Source: Evansella clarkii
GTDB taxonomy: Bacteria > Bacillota > Bacilli > Bacillales > Salisediminibacteriaceae
Direction of reading: 5' to 3'
NCBI RefSeq assembly: GCF_002019695.1
Contig: NZ_KV917376.1
Coordinates: forward strand, 4,102,974 to 4,166,973
DNA: 64,000 nt
A program made the translations under genes and the position numbers. The notes beneath the pieces are model-generated. The model saw nothing but the letters and a program-made list of their open reading frames with translations. It did no database searches and was not told the DNA's origin. Below, in pieces: positions 26,500 through 35,440 of this stretch (position 1 is the stretch's first letter; every line of letters begins with the position of its first letter).

Positions 26500-27036
26500 C
26501 TAATTTTTATTATCAAAACCTCTCAATGGAACGACCGCGTCTGATGGGACGCCCCCTTCACGCTCCATCAAATGGTTAACAGTGAGGCTTCGTTTTGACC
26601 GATCGAGAATTTCCGCAGACAAAACATCTCCAATTACGAGCAGAAAATCCTGGTTATCTATAATCTGAGAAACTTCACAATCAAAATAAGCCTGGGAGTT
26701 CTTCAGGATTGGACAACCTGTTTCTTTAAAAATAAATTCATCTTCTCCCATCGAATCAATATCCTGATCTCCTGCAAAAAATCGGTCCATCAGTGGCTCC
26801 TGGTCTTCTGCAGTCATACTCAAGGCGAATTTCCTGCTGCGGCTGACTATTTCTGCCCCTTCCATTTCTTTAGGAAAACAAACGAGCATTTGCGGTGGCT
26901 CATGGGAACATTGCGTCACCCAGCATCCGTTATGAAAGTGCGTCCTTTTTCCGTCTGTTGTGGAGATGAAAAAGGCACCTCTCAGCCGCTGATTATATAC
27001 CTCTTCTACAGGATCGAATTCTGATTTCGTATCCAT
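26500..27036 (-). CDS. Flavin reductase-like (FMN-binding) protein
   Basis: 178 aa of the flavin reductase-like split-barrel family (PF01613). Features: GAFFISTTDGKRTHFHNGCWVTQCSHEPPQMLV near the start, RKFALSMTAEDQE, and a conserved C-terminal NHLMEREGGVPSDAVVPLRGF. Binds flavin; a reducing partner for an oxygenase or another redox role is possible. No adjacent oxygenase in this block. GGGGAG ribosome site. Confidence 0.8.
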   Translation of the reverse strand: MDTKSEFDPVEEVYNQRLRGAFFISTTDGKRTHFHNGCWVTQCSHEPPQMLVCFPKEMEGAEIVSRSRKFALSMTAEDQEPLMDRFFAGDQDIDSMGEDEFIFKETGCPILKNSQAYFDCEVSQIIDNQDFLLVIGDVLSAEILDRSKRSLTVNHLMEREGGVPSDAVVPLRGFDNKN

Positions 27037-27073
27037 ACTAACTCCCCTATCCCAAAATCAATAATGAAAATGC

Positions 27074-28486
27074 CTAATCCCCTGCGCCTCGTTCCCGGGC
27101 AAACTCCGGTTCCTCTTTCGGAAGAACCGTTGTAGCTATGACTGCAAGTACAGCGAGCACGAACAGGACAATAAACGTTGAATGCAGCCCTGCAGCTAGA
27201 AGGTCAGGAGCAACATCCGTTCCGTTATTCGTATGCCCGCCAATGTGCTGGTTCAAAATCATCCCTAGAACCGTTATACCGAGAGTCTGCCCCAGTGTTC
27301 TTAAAAATGCATTAGAGGAAGCTGCTGTCCCTCTGTTTTCCCAGCCAACAGAGGACTGGACAATGACCGAAAACATCGTCATAGAAAGACCAAACCCGAG
27401 GCCTGTGAAAAACATAATGATAATGAGAATAAAATTCGGTGTCACTTCAGAGATAAAACTCAGTCCAAGTGCACCGGCCGCAATGATACTAACTCCAGTG
27501 AGAGTTATTGGCTTTGCACCGAAACGGGCCAGCAGCCTCCCGCTAATGAAAGCCCCTAAAGGCCAGCCAAGAGACATAGGTATTAAAGTAAGCCCTGAGA
27601 AAGTTGCCGGCAAAAGCAGAACTCCCTGGACCCACAACGGAAGGTATGCAGTCAGGCCAATCAGAATCATCCCAAGCAAAAGGCCGCAAATATTTGCGAT
27701 CATTAAATGCCTGTTCTTAAACAGCCTGAACGGCAGCATCGGCTCTTTTACCTTCAGCTGGATCATTGTGAAAATCACCAGAAAAACCACAGCCGTTCCC
27801 AGCAGATAAAACATTGCCGGGTCGCTCCAGGCGATCTCACTGCCGCCTGAGAGGAGAGCGTATAAAAGCGCCCCTGTACCAATAATAAATGTTATCGCTC
27901 CGCCGTAATCAATGGAACGTTTCCGCTTTTCAATTTTCTCCTCAAGGTTCTTCCATATTAAATACATCGCAAGGAGCCCAAAAGGAATGTTCATAAAAAA
28001 GATCCAGTGCCACGTAAGGAAGTCCACAAAGAAACCGCCAACAAGCGGACCGAATATCCCTGCTATCCCCCAGATCGAGCCGATAATCGCCTGAGCCCTT
28101 GCCCGCTGCTCATAGGAGAATACATCTCCGACGATTGTGAACGACATGGGCATTAACGCCCCTGCACCAATTCCCTGGACAGCCCGGAACATAATGAGCT
28201 GCTCCATGGACTGGGACATCCCGCAAAGTACCGACCCGATGAGAAATAAGGTGGCGCCCGTAATAAATATTTTCTTTCTTCCAAATAAGTCAGCAAGCTT
28301 GCCAAATATCGGGGTCATTACCGCATACGAGAGCAAATAAATAGCGAATACCCAGCTAATTAGGTCAAGCCCGCCCAGATCCCGTGTGATTACCGGCATT
28401 GCTGTACTGATTACAGTCACTTCGATTGCAGCCAAAAAGGTGGCGATCAGAAGTGCCACTACAATTTTCTTTTGGTATGCATTCAT
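27074..28486 (-). CDS. MFS drug exporter, DHA2 (14-TM) family
   Basis: 470 aa, proton-driven efflux pump of the EmrB/LmrB type. Features: motif A GKLADLFGRKKIF, motif C GIFGPLVGGFF, and long hydrophobic helices throughout. Substrates unknown. The promoter region carries a perfect palindrome (28551-28564) and a second inverted repeat, suggesting a TetR/MarR-type repressor encoded elsewhere. Confidence 0.92.
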   Translation of the reverse strand: MNAYQKKIVVALLIATFLAAIEVTVISTAMPVITRDLGGLDLISWVFAIYLLSYAVMTPIFGKLADLFGRKKIFITGATLFLIGSVLCGMSQSMEQLIMFRAVQGIGAGALMPMSFTIVGDVFSYEQRARAQAIIGSIWGIAGIFGPLVGGFFVDFLTWHWIFFMNIPFGLLAMYLIWKNLEEKIEKRKRSIDYGGAITFIIGTGALLYALLSGGSEIAWSDPAMFYLLGTAVVFLVIFTMIQLKVKEPMLPFRLFKNRHLMIANICGLLLGMILIGLTAYLPLWVQGVLLLPATFSGLTLIPMSLGWPLGAFISGRLLARFGAKPITLTGVSIIAAGALGLSFISEVTPNFILIIIMFFTGLGFGLSMTMFSVIVQSSVGWENRGTAASSNAFLRTLGQTLGITVLGMILNQHIGGHTNNGTDVAPDLLAAGLHSTFIVLFVLAVLAVIATTVLPKEEPEFARERGAGD

Positions 28487-28511
28487 AAATTATTCCCTTT
28501 CATTCTTAAGC

Positions 28512-28564
28512 TTGCACTTTAAGATGCAAACTGATAATCCATAAAGAAAACTTGGCAAGCCAAG
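28512..28564 (-). promoter_or_regulatory. Operator candidates in front of the DHA2 exporter
   Basis: CTTGGC-aa-GCCAAG (28551-28564) is a perfect palindrome; TTGCA-N8-TGCAA lies at 28512-28529. Both are between the exporter start and a TATAAG-like -10 further upstream. Confidence 0.55.
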
Positions 28565-28687
28565 CCTTAAAAGAGGCGCAGGATTGCCTTAGTTGCACTT
28601 ATACTATAATCCTAAAAATTTTATCCGCGTCGAGATGGCTACGTTGCTAATAATTTTATGCTTTCTTATAGTATAAAAAAACATTAC

Positions 28688-28726
28688 CCTCCCCCGGGAA
28701 AACAAATGCATTCCCGTGAGGAGGGA
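28688..28726 (-). terminator. Terminator after coaA
   Basis: Minus strand CCCTCCTCACGGGAA pairs with TTCCCGGGGGAGGG, followed by TAATGTTTTTTT. Confidence 0.9.
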
Positions 28727-28736
28727 GAGAAACTAA

Positions 28737-29681
28737 TCAGATCTTCCGCAGTTCAATATTATCAACCCGATGGTCCATGCCCTTCTTGATGATAATATCC
28801 GCCCTGCTTTTTGTAGGATTAATATTTTGGTCAAGATTTTTTTTGTTTATTTTATTCCATATTTCCGCCGCAACCTCGTCCGCTTCCTCGTCCGTTAGGG
28901 ATGCATAACGGTTAAAATAGGATTCCGGCTGTGTAAACGCTGTTTTTTTCAGCAGCTTAAACCGTTCTACATACCAGTTAAAAATATGTTTTTCCTCAGC
29001 ATCCACATAGATGGATATATCAAAAAAGTCCGAAACGAAAAGGCTTGGGATCGTGTTGCCTTCCTGTTTTGGCGGCTGCAAAACATTTATCCCTTCAATA
29101 ATTACTATATCCGGCCTGGAAACTTCAATATATTCCCCTGGAATAATATCATAATGAAGATGGGAATAAACCGGTGCGTATGCCTTTACATTCCCGGATT
29201 TAAGCTCTGTTAAAAAGTGGATCAGCCCTTTAATATCATAGCTTTCAGGAAAACCCTTTTTTTCCAGAAGACCACGTTCTTTAAGAATTTTATTAGGGTA
29301 CAGGAAGCCATCAGTTGTAACGAGATCTACTTTCGGCGCTTCAGGCAGCCCTGCAAGCAATGACTGGAGGATTCTGGATGTCGTACTTTTCCCTACGGCA
29401 ACGCTTCCTGCCACTCCGATTATGTATGGAACCTTTTGTGTTTCCTGCTGAAAAAATTCATCTGTTACCTTATGTAATTGTTTCGCCGCTTTCAATGTGA
29501 AGGATAAAAAGCGGATCAGCGGCAGATAAATCTCCTCTACTTCATCAAGAGAAATGTTCTCATTTATTCCCTGCAGCTTTTCTATTTCCTGCTCTGTAAT
29601 CGTCAACGGAGTATTGTTACGGAAATCCGCCCATTCCTCCCTGGTGAACGACATGTACGGTGAATATGTTTTGGCTGTCAT
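28737..29681 (-). CDS. coaA: Type I pantothenate kinase
   Basis: 314 aa. Phosphorylates pantothenate with ATP, the first step of coenzyme A synthesis. P-loop GVAGSVAVGKSTT, then LVTTDGFLYPN and IIEGINVL. Monocistronic, with its own terminator. AGGAG ribosome site. Confidence 0.96.
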   Translation of the reverse strand: MTAKTYSPYMSFTREEWADFRNNTPLTITEQEIEKLQGINENISLDEVEEIYLPLIRFLSFTLKAAKQLHKVTDEFFQQETQKVPYIIGVAGSVAVGKSTTSRILQSLLAGLPEAPKVDLVTTDGFLYPNKILKERGLLEKKGFPESYDIKGLIHFLTELKSGNVKAYAPVYSHLHYDIIPGEYIEVSRPDIVIIEGINVLQPPKQEGNTIPSLFVSDFFDISIYVDAEEKHIFNWYVERFKLLKKTAFTQPESYFNRYASLTDEEADEVAAEIWNKINKKNLDQNINPTKSRADIIIKKGMDHRVDNIELRKI

Positions 29682-30210
29682 AATAAACTCCTGTTAGTCT
29701 GAAGATTTGTTATAGTAAATAGTTTTGCGATATTTGATGAAAAATAAATGAATGCCTGTTTCAGCTATGTATAATTTAACATTATTTCTGAAATTTCTAC
29801 AATGGTAAGTTTTAAAATTAAACCGTTGTTAAAATTTGTGTGGGGTGCGTGTCAGGAAGTTCATTCCATAGCGTACTCTCTTTTTCACCTCCCTTTGGTT
29901 TTTTTACGAGATTTTAATGAGAGCGACTATGGAACCGTTTTCAAATATAATCAATAATATAATACCATCTTGCAGATTCCAGCAGGCGTGCATTTCGGCT
30001 AATCCAGTAGCTTTATTTTGCAAAATTTTCTTTAAAATTTCTAAAGATCCTCCTATGTAACTACCTTGCTTCACTTTCCTTAATAAATAATACTCTCATT
30101 TTGGGAATGACGCCACTATTTCTGGCTGGTTTTGTGGAACGGTACTGCTCTGCAAATAAAATAACTTTACTATTTTGTTAGCATTCATTGAGTTATGTAG
30201 AGGGAATATG
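29682..30210. other. Intergenic stretch with an imperfect inverted repeat
   Basis: No gene found. TTCCATAGCGTACTCTC (about 29869-29885) faces GAGAGCGACTATGGAA (about 29919-29934). Between them the minus strand has a strong ribosome-site-like AAAGGGAGGTGA leading to a 19-codon ORF of doubtful reality. Confidence 0.5.
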
Positions 30211-30212
30211 AG

Positions 30213-30460
30213 TATTTGCGGATCCTCATTCCGCTATTCCATTGATTCACGCCGGAATCCCCAGAATTTATAAATTAACGGAACTTGGAACCGTAACACC
30301 TTCCAAAGGCACGTTTTTTACAATTTAACGGAATGAGGATCCGATCTGCCTTTTCCTCGGATCCTCATTCCGCTATTCATTAAACTCCTCATTTTAAGCA
30401 GACTTTTAGATTCTCATTCTGCTATTCCCCTATTTCACCGCGGAAATCCCAGATGTTTAT
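30213..30460. repeat. Inverted-repeat cluster, core CGGATCCTCATTCCG
   Basis: The 15-base core CGGATCCTCATTCCG occurs at 30219-30233 and 30358-30372, and its exact reverse complement at 30329-30343, so the last two form a perfect 15-bp stem with a 14-base loop. Decayed copies (ACGGAACTTGGAACCG near 30277; ATTCTCATTCTGCTATTCC near 30411) flank them. Confidence 0.88.
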
Positions 30461-30500
30461 ACGCTTAACGAAATGTAGAACACCTCTACTGAAAACCACT

Positions 30501-31859
30501 TTATAAATACTGCAGCAGTGCGGTTGCTATGGAAAAATAGATTAATAACCCGAGAATATCATTGATTGTAGTGATAAACGGTCCTGAAGCGATTGCCGGA
30601 TCCAGTTTCAGTTTGTTGATAATGACAGGAATTACTGCTCCAACTATTGTCGCCAGACTTAAAGTTATTAAAAGCGACACTCCAACAATAAATGCAAGTA
30701 AGTAGCTTTCATAAAGGAAAGGAATAATTAGCAACAAAGTTACGGCACATATCAGCCCAAGCATGATCCCTGTACCAAACTCCCGCCTTATCGTATGCCA
30801 GAGGCCTTTTTTTGCAAAAGAGCCAGTCGCTAAAGAACGCACCATTACTGCAAGAGACTGTGTACCCGTGTTTCCGGCAGAGTCCATAATAAGAGGGATA
30901 AAAATAGACAGCAGAACAATCTGTTCAAGAGTCTCCTCAAACTGGCCGATGACACCGGCTGTAATCATTCCAAAAAACATAAGCATAATAATCCATGGCG
31001 ACCGGCGCTTTGCAGCCGTAAATGCACTAATGTTTACATCAGTCGCTCCTTTTGATGCAGATATTTCACCAAAATCTTCCGTAGCTTCTTCCTCAATAAC
31101 ATCAAGGATATCGTCTACTGTTACAATACCCGCTAAAATTCCTCCATGAGTTACAACAGGCGCTGCAAGAAAATCATACTTCCTGATTAATCCCGCTACC
31201 TCTTCCTGATCTGTATCTGTATATACCGATACAACTCGGGTACTCATAATATTTTTAATCATTTCATCCGGATCAGCTATGATGAGATCTCTTAATGAAA
31301 CAACGCCAACAAGTTTATGTTCTTCATCCACCACATAGAGATAATAAACTGTTTCAGCGTCAGGTCCTTCCCTGCGGAGCCTCTCTACCACTTGGGATGC
31401 CTTTTCCGCAGAAGAAACCTTTATGAACTCTTTAGTCATTATCGCTCCGGCTGTTTCCGGTTCGTAAGACATCAGTTCTTTTACATCATCTGCTTCTTTA
31501 TCGTCCATCCCTGTTAAAATTTCTATTGCTTTACTGCCCTTAAGGTCGGCCAGAAAATCAGCCGCGTCATCTGCATACAGATTATTGACTACACTATATA
31601 AATATTGATTTTCCATCTCCTGGCTGGCCATTTCCTGCTCTTCCGGTTCCAGCCTGTGAAAAAATTCCGCAAATTCTTCCGGAGTTAAGTAGCTGTATAC
31701 TAACTTTCTGAAGTCTCCTTCCAGCTTCATGAAGAAATCTGCCTGGTCAGATACATGCAACTCGAGAAAAAACTCCCTGAACTGCTGGCTGTCCGTTTCC
31801 TGCAAGGAATCACGCATCATAGATTCGTATTTTTGCCGGTTCTCCTGATTCAATCTCAA
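30501..31859 (-). CDS. mgtE: Magnesium transporter MgtE
   Basis: 452 aa. N-terminal superhelical domain (1-130), two CBS domains (about 135-260), and five membrane helices with the DSAGNTGTQSLAVMVRSLA pore signature. Mg2+ channel closed by cytosolic Mg2+. TTG start behind GAGGAGG. No M-box (YkoK) leader is recognised; a different hairpin is present in the leader. Confidence 0.95.
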   Translation of the reverse strand: MRLNQENRQKYESMMRDSLQETDSQQFREFFLELHVSDQADFFMKLEGDFRKLVYSYLTPEEFAEFFHRLEPEEQEMASQEMENQYLYSVVNNLYADDAADFLADLKGSKAIEILTGMDDKEADDVKELMSYEPETAGAIMTKEFIKVSSAEKASQVVERLRREGPDAETVYYLYVVDEEHKLVGVVSLRDLIIADPDEMIKNIMSTRVVSVYTDTDQEEVAGLIRKYDFLAAPVVTHGGILAGIVTVDDILDVIEEEATEDFGEISASKGATDVNISAFTAAKRRSPWIIMLMFFGMITAGVIGQFEETLEQIVLLSIFIPLIMDSAGNTGTQSLAVMVRSLATGSFAKKGLWHTIRREFGTGIMLGLICAVTLLLIIPFLYESYLLAFIVGVSLLITLSLATIVGAVIPVIINKLKLDPAIASGPFITTINDILGLLIYFSIATALLQYL

Positions 31860-31887
31860 CTTTGTCTGCCTCCTCGATTAAAAGAAG

Positions 31888-31923
31888 ACTATTCTACCGT
31901 GTCCCCCGGAGGTAAGAATAGAC
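31888..31923 (-). promoter_or_regulatory. Hairpin in the mgtE leader
   Basis: On the minus strand GTCTATTCTTACC pairs with GGTAGAATAGTC with one bulged base; loop tccgggggacac. It lies between the promoter area and the ribosome site. Confidence 0.5.
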
Positions 31924-32041
31924 CCTCCTATTTACTATAAGTACTATATAGCTTTATACCCTCGAAGAAAGCGTGGAAAACGAACAGAAGTTGTCCTATG
32001 TTAATTTTGTGAATATTTTGTTTAACTGCGGTGTTTTTTTC

Positions 32042-32767
32042 TCACCACTGAAAGAAAAATTTCAAAGACATTGTCACAGTAGTATAAAAAACGACTCCGG
32101 CAGTGAAAACCCCCAGGTGAGCTTCTTCATCAGGAGGCAGTTCGTACTTAATAACATTCAAGATCATCGCACCTGAAATAAAGGCGAAAATCGCTGCTTC
32201 CCCAAGTGGCGGCAAGCTGACAGCCGTGCCTAAAAACCAGCCGGCCACTATTCCTGCTGCAAGGACATACCTGCCATATTTATTGTATATTTCTTCGTAC
32301 TCCAGCCATAAATCATGGGCGACAGCAATGAAATGAAGCCCAACGGCAAGACCGTAAAATACAGCCTGAATACCAAGTACCTGATGAGAAATGACGGTAT
32401 AAGCAACTAACATATTATATATGCCAAAGAATAGTATCTGGAGCCAGAATAAAAGGACAGCTTTTCTTTCTTCGTTCCTGTTCTGTGCATTCCTGACCAC
32501 TTTCTGAATAGCAAAAAAAACGAGGAGACCAATTAATCCTACAAAATACAATTCTGACTCCATAGTGAAAAAATCGCCGTGTTTTTTTGCGATGATTTGC
32601 TCTTTATGGAGCGTGGGAAGAACATATACAAATACGTAGGAAACAGCCAGGCCTCCGGAAAAGGAAAACCATTTCATCCTCTTATCTCTTCCTGCTGGAA
32701 TCAGATCATTGGCGAGGAGATGAATCGTGATAAACGCAAGCCCCATTAAAATTACATCTATGGACAT
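32042..32767 (-). CDS. Polytopic membrane protein, possibly ZIP-fold related
   Basis: 241 aa with seven to eight hydrophobic helices. Features that recall ZIP transporters: GGLAVSYVFVYVLPTL near the start, GLAVGLHFIAVAHDLW in the middle (His on a helix), and FISGAMILNVIKYELPPDEEAH near the end. The classic metal-binding HxxxE pair is not obvious, so transport of metal is only a suggestion. AAGGAG ribosome site. Confidence 0.7.
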   Translation of the reverse strand: MSIDVILMGLAFITIHLLANDLIPAGRDKRMKWFSFSGGLAVSYVFVYVLPTLHKEQIIAKKHGDFFTMESELYFVGLIGLLVFFAIQKVVRNAQNRNEERKAVLLFWLQILFFGIYNMLVAYTVISHQVLGIQAVFYGLAVGLHFIAVAHDLWLEYEEIYNKYGRYVLAAGIVAGWFLGTAVSLPPLGEAAIFAFISGAMILNVIKYELPPDEEAHLGVFTAGVVFYTTVTMSLKFFFQW

Positions 32768-32904
32768 AAACGAGCTCCTTATTTGAAGTTAACTTTAAAG
32801 CCCTGCCAGTAACGAGGCTCTCCCCTGCAGAGAAGCCGATCTACCATCACAGAACCTTTTCTTTAAGTTAACCAGTAAAAGGAAATCTCATTACAGACTG
32901 TATG

Positions 32905-33304
32905 TCAATGTCTCACTTCTTTTTTTTTGTACAACTCGTCCAATCGCTTAAGAATATAATAGAATAATTTATCTTTAGCAGCATGCGCCCAGGAACCATC
33001 GCTGAAGCGTTCCGCCCGGATGATAAATGTAAGCATCCCTCTCAGCTCTTTTATATCGGCGGCACTGATTTTTTCAGGAGTCAGTCCTGGAAAACCTCCT
33101 TTTATAGTGAACAGCATAATCATCCATTAACAAACCCGATTTATATACTGCGTTTATAAAACTATTAAGCCTGTCGTCGTATTTAGGGTAAGATAATTTA
33201 ATATTTCCTTCTGAGGATCTTTCATGGGGTTCCCAGTGGTATAATGTTTGGTTTTCATCCTCAAAGTACTTAAGATAAGATATAACTTCTTTAATATTTT
33301 TCAT
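32905..33304 (-). pseudogene. DUF6508-like gene split by a +1 frameshift
   Basis: Two overlapping minus-strand frames together read as one DUF6508-type protein. The first runs from the ATG at 33304 (MKNIKEVISYLKYFEDENQTLYHWE ... FINAVYKSGLLMDDYA) to a stop at 33074. The second continues with LTPEKISAADIKELRGMLTFIIRAERFSDGSWAHAA to 32905. The switch needs one base skipped near 33080-33105, in the sequence TATAAAAGGAGGTTTTCC. It could be decay, a sequencing error in the A4/T4 runs, or programmed shifting (AGGAGG directly precedes the slippery TTTT). Confidence 0.7.
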
Positions 33305-33389
33305 ACGAAACACCCCTTCACAGAAAAATATAAAAAGAAAGCGTTCTTTCTTGTCAGAAAAAACGCACTCGCATAAGCTGGATTATTAT

Positions 33390-34568
33390 TTATTCAAAGC
33401 TGAGGCTTTCTGCTAATTCAAGAAGCTCTTCTTCGGTTATATCTTCACCAATGGCAGACAATTCGATAGCCAGACCTTCCTGTTCCCACATTAGGTCGAT
33501 CCAGAAATCTTCCCGAATGATTATGCCTTCCTGTCCCTGAATAGTAACTTCCTCTTCTCCGTGACCAAAGAATTGGGATTCTACCGGGTAAACATACAAC
33601 ATAATGCCGTTCTCCATGTCTTTTTCATAGCTTATATAAACACTATCCATTGACTGATTATAAAAGGTATCAGCCATTGTATAGTCTTCTGGAACCTCAG
33701 TTAACTCTGGGATCTTATAACCTGTACGCTCCTGAATTTCTTCAAAACTAAGTTGTTCATCTTCGAAGTATTCGTCATCAAACAGTAAGTCATCGTCAAC
33801 ATCCATAAAGTCTTCCACTGCGTTTTCCCTGACTTCTTCCGGGATTTCTACAGGCTCAACTTCGTTAAAATCAGAGATGTTCACCCTCGCATCTATCTTC
33901 ATCGGCAAGGATTCCCCATCTTCGGAAATCTCTATATCTGCCTTGACAATCTGGACGGTCTGCAAGTATGTTTCTTTATCAATATGAAGTTCCATCTCCA
34001 GACTGTTAACTCGTATATCTTCCAGATACTCCTCTATATCCTGTTCAGGCTGGAAGTCCCCTAGAGACGACTGAACAAGGTCCTCAATCAGCACACTGAA
34101 TTCGTCACCCTCACCAGTTAGGGTCAGAATGTATACATCCTGCTCTTCTGCCATCTCAAAATCCTCAATATATTCTGCGTACTTTTCCATATCTTCCTTT
34201 GTCACCTGATTAAAATCGTCAGCTCCAAGCTCCTCAGGATCCATCTTTATCCATTCTCCGAACATGCTCATATATGCTTCGTCTTCATAAAGATAAACTT
34301 CAAATTCCATGGTCATTCCCATCATCCCCATACTCATGAGCAAATGAGCAGTATCCGGGTCATGGGTCACGTCTCCTTCAGCTTCAAGCTTGCTTTCCAT
34401 TTCCATAATTTCAAAAGCCATCTCCATCGTCATGGAGTAGCCTTCCAGATCTTCGGCTGCCTCAATAGAACGATCAAGCACATCTGCTTTCCCTAACGCT
34501 TCTTCCGTGCCACAGGCAGACAGAACGAACAATAAAGCCGCACCTGAAGCTAGTTTAAATTTTTTCAT
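33390..34568 (-). CDS. Acidic lipoprotein, DUF6612/DUF4367-type
   Basis: About 392 aa from the ATG at 34568 (GGAAGG upstream). Signal with lipobox LSAC, then a LolA-like DUF6612-type domain (about 25-230: SMTMEMAFEI ... TYLQTVQIVKADIEI), an acidic linker, and a C-terminal DUF4367-type domain (YKIPELTEVPEDYTM ... GIIIRED). Strongly acidic, as expected for surface proteins of a haloalkaliphile. Function unknown. Confidence 0.78.
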   Translation of the reverse strand: MKKFKLASGAALLFVLSACGTEEALGKADVLDRSIEAAEDLEGYSMTMEMAFEIMEMESKLEAEGDVTHDPDTAHLLMSMGMMGMTMEFEVYLYEDEAYMSMFGEWIKMDPEELGADDFNQVTKEDMEKYAEYIEDFEMAEEQDVYILTLTGEGDEFSVLIEDLVQSSLGDFQPEQDIEEYLEDIRVNSLEMELHIDKETYLQTVQIVKADIEISEDGESLPMKIDARVNISDFNEVEPVEIPEEVRENAVEDFMDVDDDLLFDDEYFEDEQLSFEEIQERTGYKIPELTEVPEDYTMADTFYNQSMDSVYISYEKDMENGIMLYVYPVESQFFGHGEEEVTIQGQEGIIIREDFWIDLMWEQEGLAIELSAIGEDITEEELLELAESLSFE

Positions 34569-34778
34569 TAAATTAGTTCCTTCCATATTTAATTGTAAGA
34601 TGTAAAAAATTTGAAAAATAGTTTATCTATTAATAATAAGGCAAAACTTCAAATTTAGGAATATACTTTTTCATACATTTACTAGCACTATTGGGCAATT
34701 AACGGCTTTTTTCAGCAGATAACTCTTCTGTGGCATACATCCTGGTTCCTTTCCTTCCTGACTGAAACCGTTTAAAAC

Positions 34779-35207
34779 TCAACGAAAAATAGACTTTATT
34801 TTTTTCTCCCGGCTTTTGAACATTAATATCAGCATCATTTTTACAAGAATGTCAGGAGCAAATGCTATGTACTCGACCTTGTCTGTCATAATGGTACCAG
34901 TGCCGCTGCTTTCAAACTGGTGGGTATGTTTCCATTGTCTTAATGGAAACGGCAGATTATCTCCTTTATCAACAAAATAATCCTGGTCCCTTTTTTCGGT
35001 GATGACAGCATCCCACGTAATACGGAACAGAAATAAAAAATTCAGTTTAATCTTTATTCTTTCTTCTTCCTGCTCTGAATCCCTTATTACCTGGACTCGG
35101 GGAAAAGAAGTGATTTTTTGAAGATTAACAGGATCGGAGAAAAAATCCCAAACGAGTCGTATATCCTTCTTTATAACTGTTCTGTATTCAAATCTGCCTT
35201 TCTCCAT
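34779..35207 (-). CDS. SRPBCC-family protein
   Basis: 142 aa. START-like fold: FEYRTVIKKDIRLVWDFFSDPVNLQKITSFPRV, then HTHQFESSGTGTIMTDKVEYIAF, typical of the polyketide-cyclase-like subgroup often annotated near coenzyme Q-binding proteins. Binds a hydrophobic ligand by analogy; ligand unknown. Stands alone. Confidence 0.78.
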   Translation of the reverse strand: MEKGRFEYRTVIKKDIRLVWDFFSDPVNLQKITSFPRVQVIRDSEQEEERIKIKLNFLFLFRITWDAVITEKRDQDYFVDKGDNLPFPLRQWKHTHQFESSGTGTIMTDKVEYIAFAPDILVKMMLILMFKSREKKIKSIFR

Positions 35208-35382
35208 TTAATCCTCTCCCGCCCCCGTGAAATTATAGAGATGCTACTTTTAGTGTCCCTTGTTCTAATATTACCCTAACAGATGAAAACCAAGGCAAAA
35301 AGGCTGGATATTTAACTTCACCTTTTCATTTAACGAATCCGTAACAAGCCAAATACTCATAAATTTCTGCTTCCAAAAAATA

Positions 35383-35407
35383 ACCCCCAAAACCTGAGTT
35401 TTGAGGG
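35383..35407 (-). terminator. Terminator after the DHA1 exporter gene
   Basis: Minus strand CCCTCAAAAC-tcag-GTTTTGGGGG followed by TTATTTTTT. Confidence 0.88.
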
Positions 35408-35440
35408 AATGCAAATCATATCCTTCTGAAATAAAATAGA

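Noticed and set aside
31860-32041. M-box riboswitch before mgtE
   Set aside because: The leader is too short and lacks the conserved M-box segments.
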